Shown: positions 21,291 through 31,853 of the stretch, piece after piece
Layout: each line of letters starts with the position of its first letter
Position numbering within the stretch: the stretch's first letter is position 1
Virus record (IMG/VR): IMGVR_UViG_3300030389_004010
Location: 1,417 to 48,252 of that record
DNA: 46,836 nucleotides
Reading direction: 5' to 3' (one strand)
From: a virus
The notes under the pieces: generated by a model
Told to the model about the DNA's origin: nothing
Databases searched by the model: none
Seen by the model: the letters and a program-made list of their open reading frames with translations, nothing else
Translations under genes and position numbers: made by a program

Positions 21291-24200
21291 ATGCCGAACA
21301 TTAATAAAACTTTTACTAGAGGTCGTATGAACTTAGACCTCGATGATAGAATAATACCTAATGGAGAATATAGAGAAGCTTTAAATGTTCAAGTTTCTAC
21401 ATCTGACGATTCTGACGTAGGTAGTGTTCAAAATATTTTAGGTAATACATTAAGAAATAGAATTGATGATAGCCAAAATATTGTTATACCTGATGATTCT
21501 ATTTGTGTAGGACAAATTGCTGATGAAAAAAACGAAAAGCTTTATTATCTTGTAACTGACGATACATTTAGCGCTATAATAGAATACGATATAGCAGCAG
21601 ATGAAAATCAAATAATTTTAGTAGACTCTGATAACACTATTTTGAAATTTGTTGGTGGAGATCCGAATAATAATATTCCTACTAATCATATAACAGGAAT
21701 TAATATTATTGATGACTTTTTGTTTTTTACTGATGGCGAAAACGAACCTAAAAAAATAAACATAAAACAATTTAAAAATAATACTCATACAGACTTTACT
21801 ACAACAAGTGATTTTTATGTTAACGGTGTTTCTCAAGGAACTTTATTAGAAGAGCATATAACTGTTATAAAAAGAAAACCAGATCATCCATTAAAAGTTG
21901 AATTAGTTGGAGTAAACGCTCAAGGAACATTTGGTACTACACAGCCTATTAGTGTAACTACTGCTGATGTTTTTAGCACCACTAATACGTCTCTAGTGCC
22001 TATAACTATAAATTTAAATACATTTTTAATAACTGTTCAGCCTAATCAAACAGTATTTTTGGTAGATGGAACTTCATATACCGCGCCTACTGGAGGAGGT
22101 GGAAGTGCTGTTAGTGTTTTAGACGGTACACTTTTAAATATAAATGCTGGTGATATTTTACTTTTATCAGATCCTAACGCCGCTGGCGCTTTACCTACCA
22201 ACGCACAAATTAGAGCAAGAGTAGATAGTATCGCTGTTAATCCTATAGGTCAACCTATTGGTACAGTAATAACTAACCCTATAAATGTTGGACCTTATTC
22301 AGGATATACAACAGTTGTTAATGTTGAAATATTATCTGTAGACTCTTCAACGCCTGTGGCTAGCATACCGTATGATTATCAAGTAGAAAACTTAAATGAT
22401 GTTCTATTTGACAAAGATTTTCCAAGATTTGGTTATAGATATAAATATCAAGACGGAGAATATTCTGCTTTTTCACCTTTTACTCAAGCTGCTTTTTTAC
22501 CAGGTATATATAATATACACCCAACTAGAGAGCCGTATAATACTGGTATGCAAAATACTATTAAACAAATAAATCTAACTGAGTTTGTTACAAGTGATAT
22601 ACCAAGTGGTGTTGTAGAAATAGATTTACTTTATAAAGCAGAGTCTAGTCCAGCTGTTTATTCTATAGACACTATAAAGCCTAAAATTCCAACACCTTCT
22701 GGTCCTTCTGATAATCCACAGTGGTTTACTATAGACGGCTCAAGTTATACAGTTAATTTAATAAGTACAGATCCAAACACTACTCCTCCCACACCAATTG
22801 CTATAAGTGCCTCTAACACAGGTTATTACTCTATTACTTCTGATACGATATACGGTATACTTCCTGAAAATCAATTATTACGTCCTTTTGACAACGTACC
22901 TACAAAAGCTAAAGCACAAGACTTTACTGCTGGTAGATTAATATATGGTAATTATACACAAAACTTAAGTGTTAATTTTGACAAAGCTATGAATTTAAAT
23001 ATAGACTTTGAAGATAGAAAAATACAAGATATAAATGACTTAGGTAAAAGATCTATAAAATCTTTAAGAGATTATCAGTTAGGTGTAGTTTATGTTGATG
23101 CCTTTGGTAGAGAAACTCCTGTATTCACAGGTGGAGATAGATCAACTAAAAAACTACCTTTTGATATAGGTGTTGGTAATAATTTTAAAGGCGCAGCAAG
23201 TAATCCTAACTCTATTGTAGTAAGTAATATACCAACGCTTACAGGTGACACTAAATTTTTAAAGTTTTATATAAAAGAAACAGCATCTGAATATTATAAT
23301 TTAGTTTTAGATAGAGTTTATAGAGCAGAAGAAGATGGTAATTTATGGCTTTCGTTTCCTTCTTCTGATAGAAATAAATTACAAGAAGATGATTTTATAA
23401 TACTTAAAAAAGCATTAGAAAGTGATCTACAAGTAAACTCTGATAATAAATTTAAAGTAATAGCTATAAGCAACGAAGCACCTGATTTTATACGTAAAAA
23501 ATATAGAGAGCTTGGAAGATTAAATGGTGATGGAGCTTTATCTACTCTTTATACAAACGTAACTTTACAACCTAGGCCTTTATTTAATAAAATAGCATTT
23601 GATAAGCCACAAGCTTCTTCTGAAGACTTACAAGATCTTGAAGCTTTAACAAAACAAGGTAAAATACTACATATAAGATTTGAAGCTACTGACGCTGGTG
23701 GAGCAACTTTAAAATCAAAAAGGTACAAAGTAGTTGCTTTAGAATTAGTTGGTGACGAGTATTTTTTAACTTTTGATGAGCCTATAGTAAGTGCTGATAG
23801 TTGGATAGAAAGTAGTTCTGGCGTTTTAAACGCGTCTTTAAATACTCAAGTTCTTATTGAAGAAAAAGAATTATTTGAAGAGTTTGAAGGTAGATTTTTT
23901 GTTAAAATATTATCAGATATTATTACTGATGAATTTTTAGAGAGTCAAATAGGTTTAAATCCTGTTATAAATAATGTATCTCTTTTTGATGTTTTTTCTT
24001 TAAGAAACGCAGATAGCGCTACACAGCTTTGGGGAAGTTATATATCAAATAATAACAGTGGTATTTCGCTTGCTACTACTGCAAACACACCTACTAATTT
24101 TAGTGACACGGCTGCTGAATATGATGGTTCACAAAGTAATACTAACAACGGTGTTTTAACTTTTGGAACTGGCGTAGCGGCTTCTAGTGGTTGGTTTGTT

Positions 24201-26903
24201 GACCAATTACACATGTCGTCTCAACAGCCTACTGTCGATCCTTACGCTAATAGCGGACAACCTACAGCTTATCAAAATCCTCCTAATAACTCTCCTACTC
24301 TTGGTTACAACTTTGATGTTTCGTTAAGTGGCAGTTTGTTTAAAGGTATTGGTAATTCACCTGGTATAAGTTGGATTACAACTACTGGAAATAATAATAT
24401 TAATGATGGCAGTAATAGCAGTACTACGGTTTTTGTCAAAGATTACAACATAATAAACTCTTTGGATGGCGCTGTAACTACAACAACGCATCATTCTTTA
24501 GACTCTAGTGGTGGTGGTGGTGCAAAAGCTTGGAAAAAATATTTAGGAGCTTTTGGCGACGTTGGAGAACAAGTTTATGGTCAGCCTGGTGAAACTGGTA
24601 AATTCTTTTTACATTTATCTTTTTCTGCTGTAGGTGAGGATCTTTACGATGGAAGTAGTCCAGTGGCAAGTGTATATGCTGGATATAATACTAGTGTTCA
24701 AACAGGACCTCGATATCACGCTGATGGAGGTGATAGATGGGCTAGTAATGTTTCAACTAACAACTCTGGTCAAGTAACAGCTGAATCACAAGCAAATAGA
24801 ATAAATTTACAAAACATTGAAAATCATAATAATCAAAAAGCCTATAGAGACAAGGTTTGTGATATAGTTACAGCGTCTATAAGTAATAGTAATCAAATAG
24901 GTTATAACTCGCAATATGATATTAATAAAATTAAAAATCAATGGAATCCTGCGGCTAACAACCCTGCTAATCAACAAATAATAGATAATCTTGTACCAGG
25001 TAATAAAATAAAAATAGATGGTGATAGTGATCCAACTAGAGTTTTTAAAATATTAAATGTAACTAAAAAAAGAATTTACAATCATACTTCTTGGAATAGA
25101 AGAGCTATATGGGATGGTAGTGATTGGGTTGAAGATGAAAAAACAGTTCATTACGCTTGGTGGGATTTAAAATTAAACGCAACAGTTAGTGACGGGCAGG
25201 ATAAAATAGATCACTTAGCGGAGACTTTAAAAAATTTTGGCGCTGCTCACAATAGAAGAGTTTGTTATATATTAGAGTTAGATCAAGATGTTGGTAGTAC
25301 AAACACTATAGATTCTGGAATAGAAGGTTTAGCCTTTGATACTAGTACTGTTTTTTCTATACAGCAAAACTTTGTTGATGAAAACTCTACAGTTTTAAGT
25401 GATAATCCTGCTGTGTTTGAAACAGAGCCTAGAACAGATGAAGGACTAGATATATACTTTGAAGCTTCTGGATCTATACCTGTTAATATTTCTAATGCAG
25501 GTAATAAGCACGTAGAGTCTATAATACCAGTTGGAACTAAAGTAGAAGTCGATGCTACTACTTCTAGCTCTGCTACACCTTTTGATGGCGATTGTGTTGT
25601 TGAAAGTTGGAACAATAATATTGTTACTTTAGATCCTGGATTACTTGATGTTCCTAGTATAAATTACAATGGCGCTAAAATAAGATTTGTCAATAAAGAC
25701 GGTAGCTATATACAATATGATATTTTTAACACTGGAACTGCTACTTCTGGAAAATTTAAAAACATAACTTTAAACTTTTCACCAGATAAAGTTGGATTAC
25801 CTTATTATAATTGTTTTACTTTTAACAACGGTGTTGAGTCTAATAGAATAAGAGATGATTTTAACAGATCTTTTATTAAAAACGGTGTAAAAGCTTCTTC
25901 TACCATAGAAGAACAGTACGAAGTTGATGAAAGAAAAAGTGGTTTAATTTATTCTGGTATTTATAATAAAAATACTAGTTTAAACGAATTAAATCAATTT
26001 ATAATAGCAGAGGCTATAACAAAAGATTTAGAACCTACTTATGGTAGTATACAAAAGCTTCATGCTAGAGACAGTGATTTAATTGCTTTGTGTGAAGACA
26101 AAATAGTACAAATAGCTGCAGATAAAGATATTATATTTAATGCCGATGGTAATCCTCAGTTAACAGCTTCAAACAAAGTGTTAGGACAGTCAAGACCTTT
26201 TGTTGGTGAATATGGCATATCAAAGAACCCAGAGTCGTTTGCTTCTGCTTCTTATAGAGCTTATTTTACAGATAAACAAAGAGGCGCTGTAATGAGATTA
26301 TCAATGGATGGATTAACGCCTATATCAGAAGCTGGTATGAAAGACTGGTTTAGAGATAAATTTAAAGGTAACTATCCTTTTGGTATAGTTGGAAGCTACG
26401 ATGACAACAAAGACACGTATAATTTAACTTTTGACACTGGAGATGATTTTGTAGAAAATCCACCTGACGTTGATTATAGACATGACAGTAGCATTACCGT
26501 TAGTTATAAAGAGGGCGTAAAAGGTTGGGTTAGTTTTAGATCTTTTATACAAGAAGGTGGTTTAACTTTAAACAACACTTATTTTACATTTAGATTAGGT
26601 AGACTTTATAGTCACGATAATGAAACTAGAAATAATTTTTATACTCAACAACACAGTTCTTTTATTTCAGCTGTTTTTAATGATATACCTACTTCTGTTA
26701 AAAACTTTAATACATTAAATTATAGCGGTAATAGTGGTTGGATTGTAGAAAATATTATAACAGATATAGAAACTGGATTATCATCATCTTTTATTGAAAA
26801 AGAAAATAAATATTTTAGTCACATATATAACGAAAATACAAGCGATGACACTAGTTCTTTTAGTTTTCAAGGTATAGGTAATGCTAGCACTATAGATATA
26901 TAA
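21291..26903 (+). CDS. Large tail protein (tail stabilisation/muzzle type), 1870 aa
   Basis: The N terminus has R-G-R-M-N-L-D-L-D-D-R then N-G-E-Y-R-E-A-L-N-V-Q-V, a start I recognise from tail-tip or stabilisation proteins of crAss-like and other podoviruses. The rest is beta-rich; residues about 1560-1690, with repeated strands and S-D-L-I-A-L-C-E-D-K-I-V-Q-I-A, look like a beta-propeller, while about 920-1210 is an Asn/Ser/Gly-rich, low-complexity-like insertion probably exposed and variable. It probably closes or extends the tail. No membrane segment. Homology is recalled, not computed. Confidence 0.7.
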   Translation: MPNINKTFTRGRMNLDLDDRIIPNGEYREALNVQVSTSDDSDVGSVQNILGNTLRNRIDDSQNIVIPDDSICVGQIADEKNEKLYYLVTDDTFSAIIEYDIAADENQIILVDSDNTILKFVGGDPNNNIPTNHITGINIIDDFLFFTDGENEPKKINIKQFKNNTHTDFTTTSDFYVNGVSQGTLLEEHITVIKRKPDHPLKVELVGVNAQGTFGTTQPISVTTADVFSTTNTSLVPITINLNTFLITVQPNQTVFLVDGTSYTAPTGGGGSAVSVLDGTLLNINAGDILLLSDPNAAGALPTNAQIRARVDSIAVNPIGQPIGTVITNPINVGPYSGYTTVVNVEILSVDSSTPVASIPYDYQVENLNDVLFDKDFPRFGYRYKYQDGEYSAFSPFTQAAFLPGIYNIHPTREPYNTGMQNTIKQINLTEFVTSDIPSGVVEIDLLYKAESSPAVYSIDTIKPKIPTPSGPSDNPQWFTIDGSSYTVNLISTDPNTTPPTPIAISASNTGYYSITSDTIYGILPENQLLRPFDNVPTKAKAQDFTAGRLIYGNYTQNLSVNFDKAMNLNIDFEDRKIQDINDLGKRSIKSLRDYQLGVVYVDAFGRETPVFTGGDRSTKKLPFDIGVGNNFKGAASNPNSIVVSNIPTLTGDTKFLKFYIKETASEYYNLVLDRVYRAEEDGNLWLSFPSSDRNKLQEDDFIILKKALESDLQVNSDNKFKVIAISNEAPDFIRKKYRELGRLNGDGALSTLYTNVTLQPRPLFNKIAFDKPQASSEDLQDLEALTKQGKILHIRFEATDAGGATLKSKRYKVVALELVGDEYFLTFDEPIVSADSWIESSSGVLNASLNTQVLIEEKELFEEFEGRFFVKILSDIITDEFLESQIGLNPVINNVSLFDVFSLRNADSATQLWGSYISNNNSGISLATTANTPTNFSDTAAEYDGSQSNTNNGVLTFGTGVAASSGWFVDQLHMSSQQPTVDPYANSGQPTAYQNPPNNSPTLGYNFDVSLSGSLFKGIGNSPGISWITTTGNNNINDGSNSSTTVFVKDYNIINSLDGAVTTTTHHSLDSSGGGGAKAWKKYLGAFGDVGEQVYGQPGETGKFFLHLSFSAVGEDLYDGSSPVASVYAGYNTSVQTGPRYHADGGDRWASNVSTNNSGQVTAESQANRINLQNIENHNNQKAYRDKVCDIVTASISNSNQIGYNSQYDINKIKNQWNPAANNPANQQIIDNLVPGNKIKIDGDSDPTRVFKILNVTKKRIYNHTSWNRRAIWDGSDWVEDEKTVHYAWWDLKLNATVSDGQDKIDHLAETLKNFGAAHNRRVCYILELDQDVGSTNTIDSGIEGLAFDTSTVFSIQQNFVDENSTVLSDNPAVFETEPRTDEGLDIYFEASGSIPVNISNAGNKHVESIIPVGTKVEVDATTSSSATPFDGDCVVESWNNNIVTLDPGLLDVPSINYNGAKIRFVNKDGSYIQYDIFNTGTATSGKFKNITLNFSPDKVGLPYYNCFTFNNGVESNRIRDDFNRSFIKNGVKASSTIEEQYEVDERKSGLIYSGIYNKNTSLNELNQFIIAEAITKDLEPTYGSIQKLHARDSDLIALCEDKIVQIAADKDIIFNADGNPQLTASNKVLGQSRPFVGEYGISKNPESFASASYRAYFTDKQRGAVMRLSMDGLTPISEAGMKDWFRDKFKGNYPFGIVGSYDDNKDTYNLTFDTGDDFVENPPDVDYRHDSSITVSYKEGVKGWVSFRSFIQEGGLTLNNTYFTFRLGRLYSHDNETRNNFYTQQHSSFISAVFNDIPTSVKNFNTLNYSGNSGWIVENIITDIETGLSSSFIEKENKYFSHIYNENTSDDTSSFSFQGIGNASTIDI

Positions 26904-26917
26904 TAACACTATATAAA

Positions 26918-28198
26918 ATGAAAAAAATAACAGGATTTACAGTAAACGCAAACACTTTAAAAACTTCTGCAACTAAATTAACATATTTAATAACAGGAGA
27001 ACAAGATGCTGTTTTTAGTCTACAAGTAAAAGATAATTCAACTCCAAATAAATTTTATAACTTTGTAACTAATGCTTTTACTAATGATATAACTTCAGAA
27101 AATACATTGGCAAATGTAAAAATTTCAGGAACTTATAATGGAGCTATAGACATACCTGCTGCTACTGGTGGTAACACTTATAGGTTTATGTTGTTTGCAA
27201 ATCCAAGTTTTGATACAGAAATAGATAGATCGGTAAGTGTAGACAAGTTTTTTGCCGGTATAAATGTAGAGCAAGAGTCACAAGTAACTGTTAGATTTAG
27301 TACTTTTTCAGAGCAAGACAATACTAACTTAGTTGGTATAGGGGCTTTTGTTGGTTCAACAACTGGAAGTTCTAATGCCGTAGCAAATGTAAAAGTAGAT
27401 TTTACAGAAACTTTAGCTGACAGTTCTACCGGGTCTCATGGTTATAAGTGGACAGCGCCTACTGGTACTAATCCAAGTAATAGTTTAGCTAGTAACTTAC
27501 AACCTAACGAGTCTGATTTTTACGTAGAAAAAACACACGAAACTGTTGGTAGTGGTAGTAGTATTACATCTATGGTTTTAGATAGTGTAGATAACTTGGC
27601 TGTTGGTATGAATTTATTTAGTATAGAAAGTAGTAGCGTTACAACTAGTGGTAGCTTAGGCGTTTTAACATACCCAACTATTACAGCTATAGATATTGGT
27701 AACAAAACAGTAACGCTATCAAGCGCGCATAGCTGGGCTACTGGCAAAGATGTTAAGTTTAAGGCTTATGGATCTAGCTTAATAACAAAGTCTTCAAACG
27801 GTATATTTGAGTTTGATTTAACTGTGTTTCCAGAGTCAGGACATCCTACGTCAACTAGAACTAAAAATTGGGGTAGAGCTACGGTTAATGGAGCAGTTTC
27901 TGCTAGTGACAGCATAGCTATTACTGGTGCTAGAGGACTTTCTACTGGCGCTAAAATTGTAGGGCCCAGAGTCGACAGCACAGATGGTGCCAACGTTATT
28001 ACAGCAGTACACAGTAGTGGCACACCTATAACCGTTGCAGGAGCACAAAATTTAGCTGATAAAACAGTACTATTAATACATGGTGCTAGTGAGCAAGGTA
28101 CAATAGAAGGCACAATAACAATTAAAAAATTTCCAAGCGCAAGCACTGATGTTTACTTTGATGTAGACAGAGCGTTTACACTTTCAACATTAACTTAA
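26918..28198 (+). CDS. Beta-rich virion protein, 426 aa
   Basis: Ser/Thr/Ala-rich, with regular beta-strand spacing over the whole length. Residues about 1-130 look like one domain, and later parts repeat patterns of the type S-S-x-I-T-x-M-V-L-D-S and A-I-T-G-A-R-G-L-S-T-G, typical of tail-fibre or appendage proteins. No signal peptide, so it is more likely a particle protein than an exported one. Function in host contact is inferred from composition and place. Confidence 0.65.
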   Translation: MKKITGFTVNANTLKTSATKLTYLITGEQDAVFSLQVKDNSTPNKFYNFVTNAFTNDITSENTLANVKISGTYNGAIDIPAATGGNTYRFMLFANPSFDTEIDRSVSVDKFFAGINVEQESQVTVRFSTFSEQDNTNLVGIGAFVGSTTGSSNAVANVKVDFTETLADSSTGSHGYKWTAPTGTNPSNSLASNLQPNESDFYVEKTHETVGSGSSITSMVLDSVDNLAVGMNLFSIESSSVTTSGSLGVLTYPTITAIDIGNKTVTLSSAHSWATGKDVKFKAYGSSLITKSSNGIFEFDLTVFPESGHPTSTRTKNWGRATVNGAVSASDSIAITGARGLSTGAKIVGPRVDSTDGANVITAVHSSGTPITVAGAQNLADKTVLLIHGASEQGTIEGTITIKKFPSASTDVYFDVDRAFTLSTLT

Positions 28199-28199
28199 T

Positions 28200-28553
28200 A
28201 TGGCAACAATAACTTTTTCAAATAATATAAACGTTTCAGCACAAGTTGGTGATATTTTATTTTATCATACTTTTGCTGGTGATCCTGGCACAAAGCTAGG
28301 TGCTATAACAGCAATAGGATCTAACTTTGTAGAAATAGATAACGCTAATATTGGCGGCGCTGCTATAGGTAATTTTTTTAGTTTTAAAAAATCTAATGGA
28401 GTTTTTGAAGATGATAATGGTAACGAGATAGGATATTATCATAGCAACTCTAGTATAAAAGGTTATTATGCCAAGGTAAAGATTACAAATACTCAATCAA
28501 CTAAAAAAGAGCTTTTCTACTTAGGCTCTGAAATAACTGAAAGTAGTAAATAA
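28200..28553 (+). CDS. Small beta-rich virion protein, 117 aa
   Basis: A 117-residue protein starting one base after the preceding stop. Short strands (I-T-F-S-N-N-I, G-D-I-L-F-Y-H, F-V-E-I-D-N) and a Tyr-Tyr-rich C-terminal strand suggest a compact beta fold. It probably forms part of the same appendage as the upstream gene. No family recognised. Confidence 0.6.
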   Translation: MATITFSNNINVSAQVGDILFYHTFAGDPGTKLGAITAIGSNFVEIDNANIGGAAIGNFFSFKKSNGVFEDDNGNEIGYYHSNSSIKGYYAKVKITNTQSTKKELFYLGSEITESSK

Positions 28554-28593
28554 TTGATAAATAGTGTAATTATAAATACATAAATAAAATAAT

Positions 28594-29361
28594 ATGAATA
28601 TAGTAGGATATCAATCACCATTTAAAAAAATATCATCAGTAACACCTTCGCCATTAAAAAGCGCTGTACTTGGTCAAGTAGCTTTAGCCGCTGCGCCAGG
28701 TATTATAACTGCTGTTGGTAGTTTATTTGGTAGAAAAGCAAGGCTAAGAGAGCAAAGAAAGGCTAGAGAAGAAATGAAAAAAGCTAGAGCTGCTTTTGAA
28801 GCTATAGAGTATGTAAATCCTTATGCTGATTTAACTAACCCTTACGCTGAAAATATATACGAAGATATGACTGTAGATACTCAAGCTGCAGACTATTTAA
28901 AACAACAACAACAACAATCACAAGCTAATATAATGCAACAGTTTAGAGGCGCTGCTGGTGGATCTGGTATAGGTGCTCTAGCGCAGTCACTTTCTAATAT
29001 AGCTGCTAGCCAAGCACAACAAGCTTCTGCTCAAATAGCACAACAAGAAAGATCTAACGAAGCCCTTAGATTACAAGGCGCTCAAAGAAAACAAGAAGGA
29101 GAGTTTGGTGTCGATAAAATGAAAGCTTATGGAGAAGCTTTACGTAGACAACAAGAAGACACTAGGACAGAAGCTTTATTTGGTTTGTCTATACAAAGAA
29201 AAACAGCTGCAGACAGAGCAAGACAATTAGCTAGACAACAATTAATAAGCGGTATAGGTAGTGCTGCTGCTGGTGTGGCTGGATTATACGCTCCAGGCGG
29301 TGCTAGAGCAGGCAAGTTTGGTGATGACTATAAAGATTTAACAGAGTTTTTTACTAAATAA
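28594..29361 (+). CDS. Internal virion/ejection-type protein, 255 aa
   Basis: The N terminus has an Ala/Gly-rich hydrophobic segment (L-G-Q-V-A-L-A-A-A-P-G-I-I-T-A-V-G) followed by a basic stretch, then a long Gln/Ala-rich helix (about 100-190), then a second small-residue segment (L-I-S-G-I-G-S-A-A-A-G-V-A-G-L) near the C terminus. This mix of glycine-zipper-like hydrophobic segments and Gln-rich helices is typical of podovirus internal core proteins that are ejected into the cell envelope. The next two genes fit the same role. Confidence 0.7.
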   Translation: MNIVGYQSPFKKISSVTPSPLKSAVLGQVALAAAPGIITAVGSLFGRKARLREQRKAREEMKKARAAFEAIEYVNPYADLTNPYAENIYEDMTVDTQAADYLKQQQQQSQANIMQQFRGAAGGSGIGALAQSLSNIAASQAQQASAQIAQQERSNEALRLQGAQRKQEGEFGVDKMKAYGEALRRQQEDTRTEALFGLSIQRKTAADRARQLARQQLISGIGSAAAGVAGLYAPGGARAGKFGDDYKDLTEFFTK

Positions 29362-29368
29362 GTTAATT

Positions 29369-31831
29369 ATGGCAGAAGAAAATAACGAAAATAATAAAGA
29401 CATGTTTGCTGTAGACGAGGCTTTAGGTACTATAATGGGTGCAAAAGGTCCTAAGCTAGTAGACACTAAAAAAGTAGACGAAGCTATTAGTCAAATAGAA
29501 AAACCACTTAGTAGTAGTGTTTATGATCAACTAGCAGCTATGTATAGATCAAAAGGTGAAGGCGCCGTATTACGAGCGCAAAAAAACATGCAGAGTTTAT
29601 TTTTACCTACTATAAATTTAATAAAAGAAAGAGAAGCAGATGCTAAAGCTAGATATGCTTTATTAAAAGATCAATTAGAAGAATTTGATGACTCTACTAT
29701 ATTTGGTCAGGCTGATGGTACTGAAATGCCTATAGTTGATGAGATTAAGAATTTAGCTAACACAACAAAAGAATACATGCGTGAGCTTTCTCGTTTAAAT
29801 CCAACTGACGATAGGTACGACGAACTGCGTAAAAAAATCAAAAAAAACAATGATGCTATAGCTAAGTTTGATGATATAAACAAAAAATTACTAGAGATTA
29901 GAAACGCTCAAGATGGTAGTGATGATGATAGTCTTTGGAGTACATCGATGACTGAGACTGAAAGAGATATGTGGATGGATATATACAATGGTAGAGGCGC
30001 TAATATAAAAATTCAAAACGGTGAACTAGTTTGGACAGATACTAGCGGTAAAACAAAATATAATTTTAGTGATATTTCTGACTATGGATCTAAACGGGAT
30101 GCGTTAGGTGGTGACGATACTGACTTAGGTACTCTTCATTTTCTTACTATGGATGGCAGTGAACAAGGCACTAGAAGTTCAGGTTTTTTTAATGACAAAA
30201 AAGGTGATGTTAAAAAAATACAAACAGCGTTAAATAATCTAGGCTTTACTGATGATGATGGAAACAAATTAAAAGTAGATGGTAATTTTGGTGACAAAAC
30301 AGAAGAAGCTTATAATAAATACTTAGCAAAAAAAGATGAGTTAGAACAAGCTTATTTTGATGAAAATTTATCTGAAGATGATATAAAAAAATATAATATT
30401 ACTACTGAAGTTACGGGTGTAGGCGAAACAAGAACTATTGAATTAAGTAAAATTAATAGTGGACCTACTTTATTAGCTAATGATGCTACTAACGCAGAAA
30501 TAATAATACAAGGAAAAATTTCAGAACTTATAAATCAAGGCGTAACTACTGAAAGTCCTATTTATCAAAGAGCTATTAAATCTATGATTTTTCAACTTGG
30601 TCAATTAAAACCAAATGGTATAAAATCTTTAATATTTGACGGTATTGGTGCAGATGATGATGATATATTTACAAGTATAAACACTGATAGTTTTATACAA
30701 AGTATAATAAGTAATCAAAAAAACGCTGAAGTATTTAACATTAAAGATGTTGATAATATTACTCCACAAGAGTTACAAAATGCTATTGAAAAATTAAAAA
30801 GTAATGATATAACTTTTTCTTATTTTAATCAAAATAATGAAAAGAAAAGTTTACGTAAGCTATTTTTAGAGTGGTACAAAGGACAAGCAGATGCTAGAGT
30901 TGATGCTGGCGTTGTTGATGCTGGAGTTAGAACAAATATAAAAGGCGGAGGTAGTGGCGGACGTAGTGGTGGAGGTGGTAATAAAAACAAACCAACTTCA
31001 TCTAGCTTTAAAGATTATACTAGCACTTATGGCGATGGTAAAACTTATCTTCCGTCTAGTGCAATTTCTGTTCCTGTTTTTGGTAATGATGGACAGCCAT
31101 TGCTTGACGCAAATGGTAATCCAGTTACAAGAAGATTTGATGCTAATCAAATACAAATTACTTTTGAAAATGGACAACCTGCAATACAGTATGATCCAAA
31201 CGATGAAAACACCAAATACCAACTGTCAAGAAATGAAACTATAGATACCTACGTACGTATTTATGGGAAAAAGGAAAGAGAAAATATAGTAAAATTTGTT
31301 GATGAGCAAATAGCAAGTGCTACTACAGAAACAGGTGAAGATTTAAACACAACTTATAGTGGTGAACCAATACTTAAAGTCGAAACGATGAACGAAGAAG
31401 ACAAAATTAAATATGACGAACTGACTAGAAAGCTAGATAATTTACTAGTAAAAGACACTGCTGTAGGTGGTAGACAATTAAGCGGTGGTATATTACTAAA
31501 TTATGGAGATGATGATTTTGTTGTTAATAGCTTGAATAGAGAGTTTGGAAAATTTGGTTTTGAGTTTGAATACGAAGATTTGGGTATGTTTGAATCAGAT
31601 GCTTTTATAGTTAGGTATAAAAATAATGGCTTTACCATAAAATTTGATACTACGATGGACGACTATGAAAATACTAGAAAATTAATAGCGATTATGAAGG
31701 CCTTGTATTTAAAAGACGAGAAAAAAGCCGCTAGAATATACTCTGGTGAAGATACATCATATAAACCACAAATAAACCCTGAAGATATAGCGACTTATAG
31801 TACTGGTGAAGGACCTGGAGTTAGGTATTAA
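29369..31831 (+). CDS. Ejection-type protein with peptidoglycan-binding motif, 820 aa
   Basis: A largely helical, charged protein. Residues about 278-322 read as a peptidoglycan-binding repeat: V-K-K-I-Q-T-A-L-N-N-L-G, then K-V-D-G-N-F-G-D-K-T-E-E-A-Y, the classic Q-x-x-L-x-x-L-G and V-D-G-x-F-G-x-x-T pattern. A Gly-rich linker (G-G-G-S-G-G-R-S-G-G-G-G, about 526-537) separates the N-terminal half from a C-terminal beta/alpha part. As the neighbour of internal core proteins it is a candidate for guiding DNA through the cell wall. No lytic catalytic residues are evident. Confidence 0.7.
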   Translation: MAEENNENNKDMFAVDEALGTIMGAKGPKLVDTKKVDEAISQIEKPLSSSVYDQLAAMYRSKGEGAVLRAQKNMQSLFLPTINLIKEREADAKARYALLKDQLEEFDDSTIFGQADGTEMPIVDEIKNLANTTKEYMRELSRLNPTDDRYDELRKKIKKNNDAIAKFDDINKKLLEIRNAQDGSDDDSLWSTSMTETERDMWMDIYNGRGANIKIQNGELVWTDTSGKTKYNFSDISDYGSKRDALGGDDTDLGTLHFLTMDGSEQGTRSSGFFNDKKGDVKKIQTALNNLGFTDDDGNKLKVDGNFGDKTEEAYNKYLAKKDELEQAYFDENLSEDDIKKYNITTEVTGVGETRTIELSKINSGPTLLANDATNAEIIIQGKISELINQGVTTESPIYQRAIKSMIFQLGQLKPNGIKSLIFDGIGADDDDIFTSINTDSFIQSIISNQKNAEVFNIKDVDNITPQELQNAIEKLKSNDITFSYFNQNNEKKSLRKLFLEWYKGQADARVDAGVVDAGVRTNIKGGGSGGRSGGGGNKNKPTSSSFKDYTSTYGDGKTYLPSSAISVPVFGNDGQPLLDANGNPVTRRFDANQIQITFENGQPAIQYDPNDENTKYQLSRNETIDTYVRIYGKKERENIVKFVDEQIASATTETGEDLNTTYSGEPILKVETMNEEDKIKYDELTRKLDNLLVKDTAVGGRQLSGGILLNYGDDDFVVNSLNREFGKFGFEFEYEDLGMFESDAFIVRYKNNGFTIKFDTTMDDYENTRKLIAIMKALYLKDEKKAARIYSGEDTSYKPQINPEDIATYSTGEGPGVRY

Positions 31832-31853
31832 AATAATAAAATAAAATTATACA

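Noticed and set aside
27766-28146. A 126-codon minus-strand frame resembling a hydrophobic protein.
   Set aside because: Fully antisense to the beta-rich virion gene at 26918-28198; Val/Leu/Ser-rich shadow translation.
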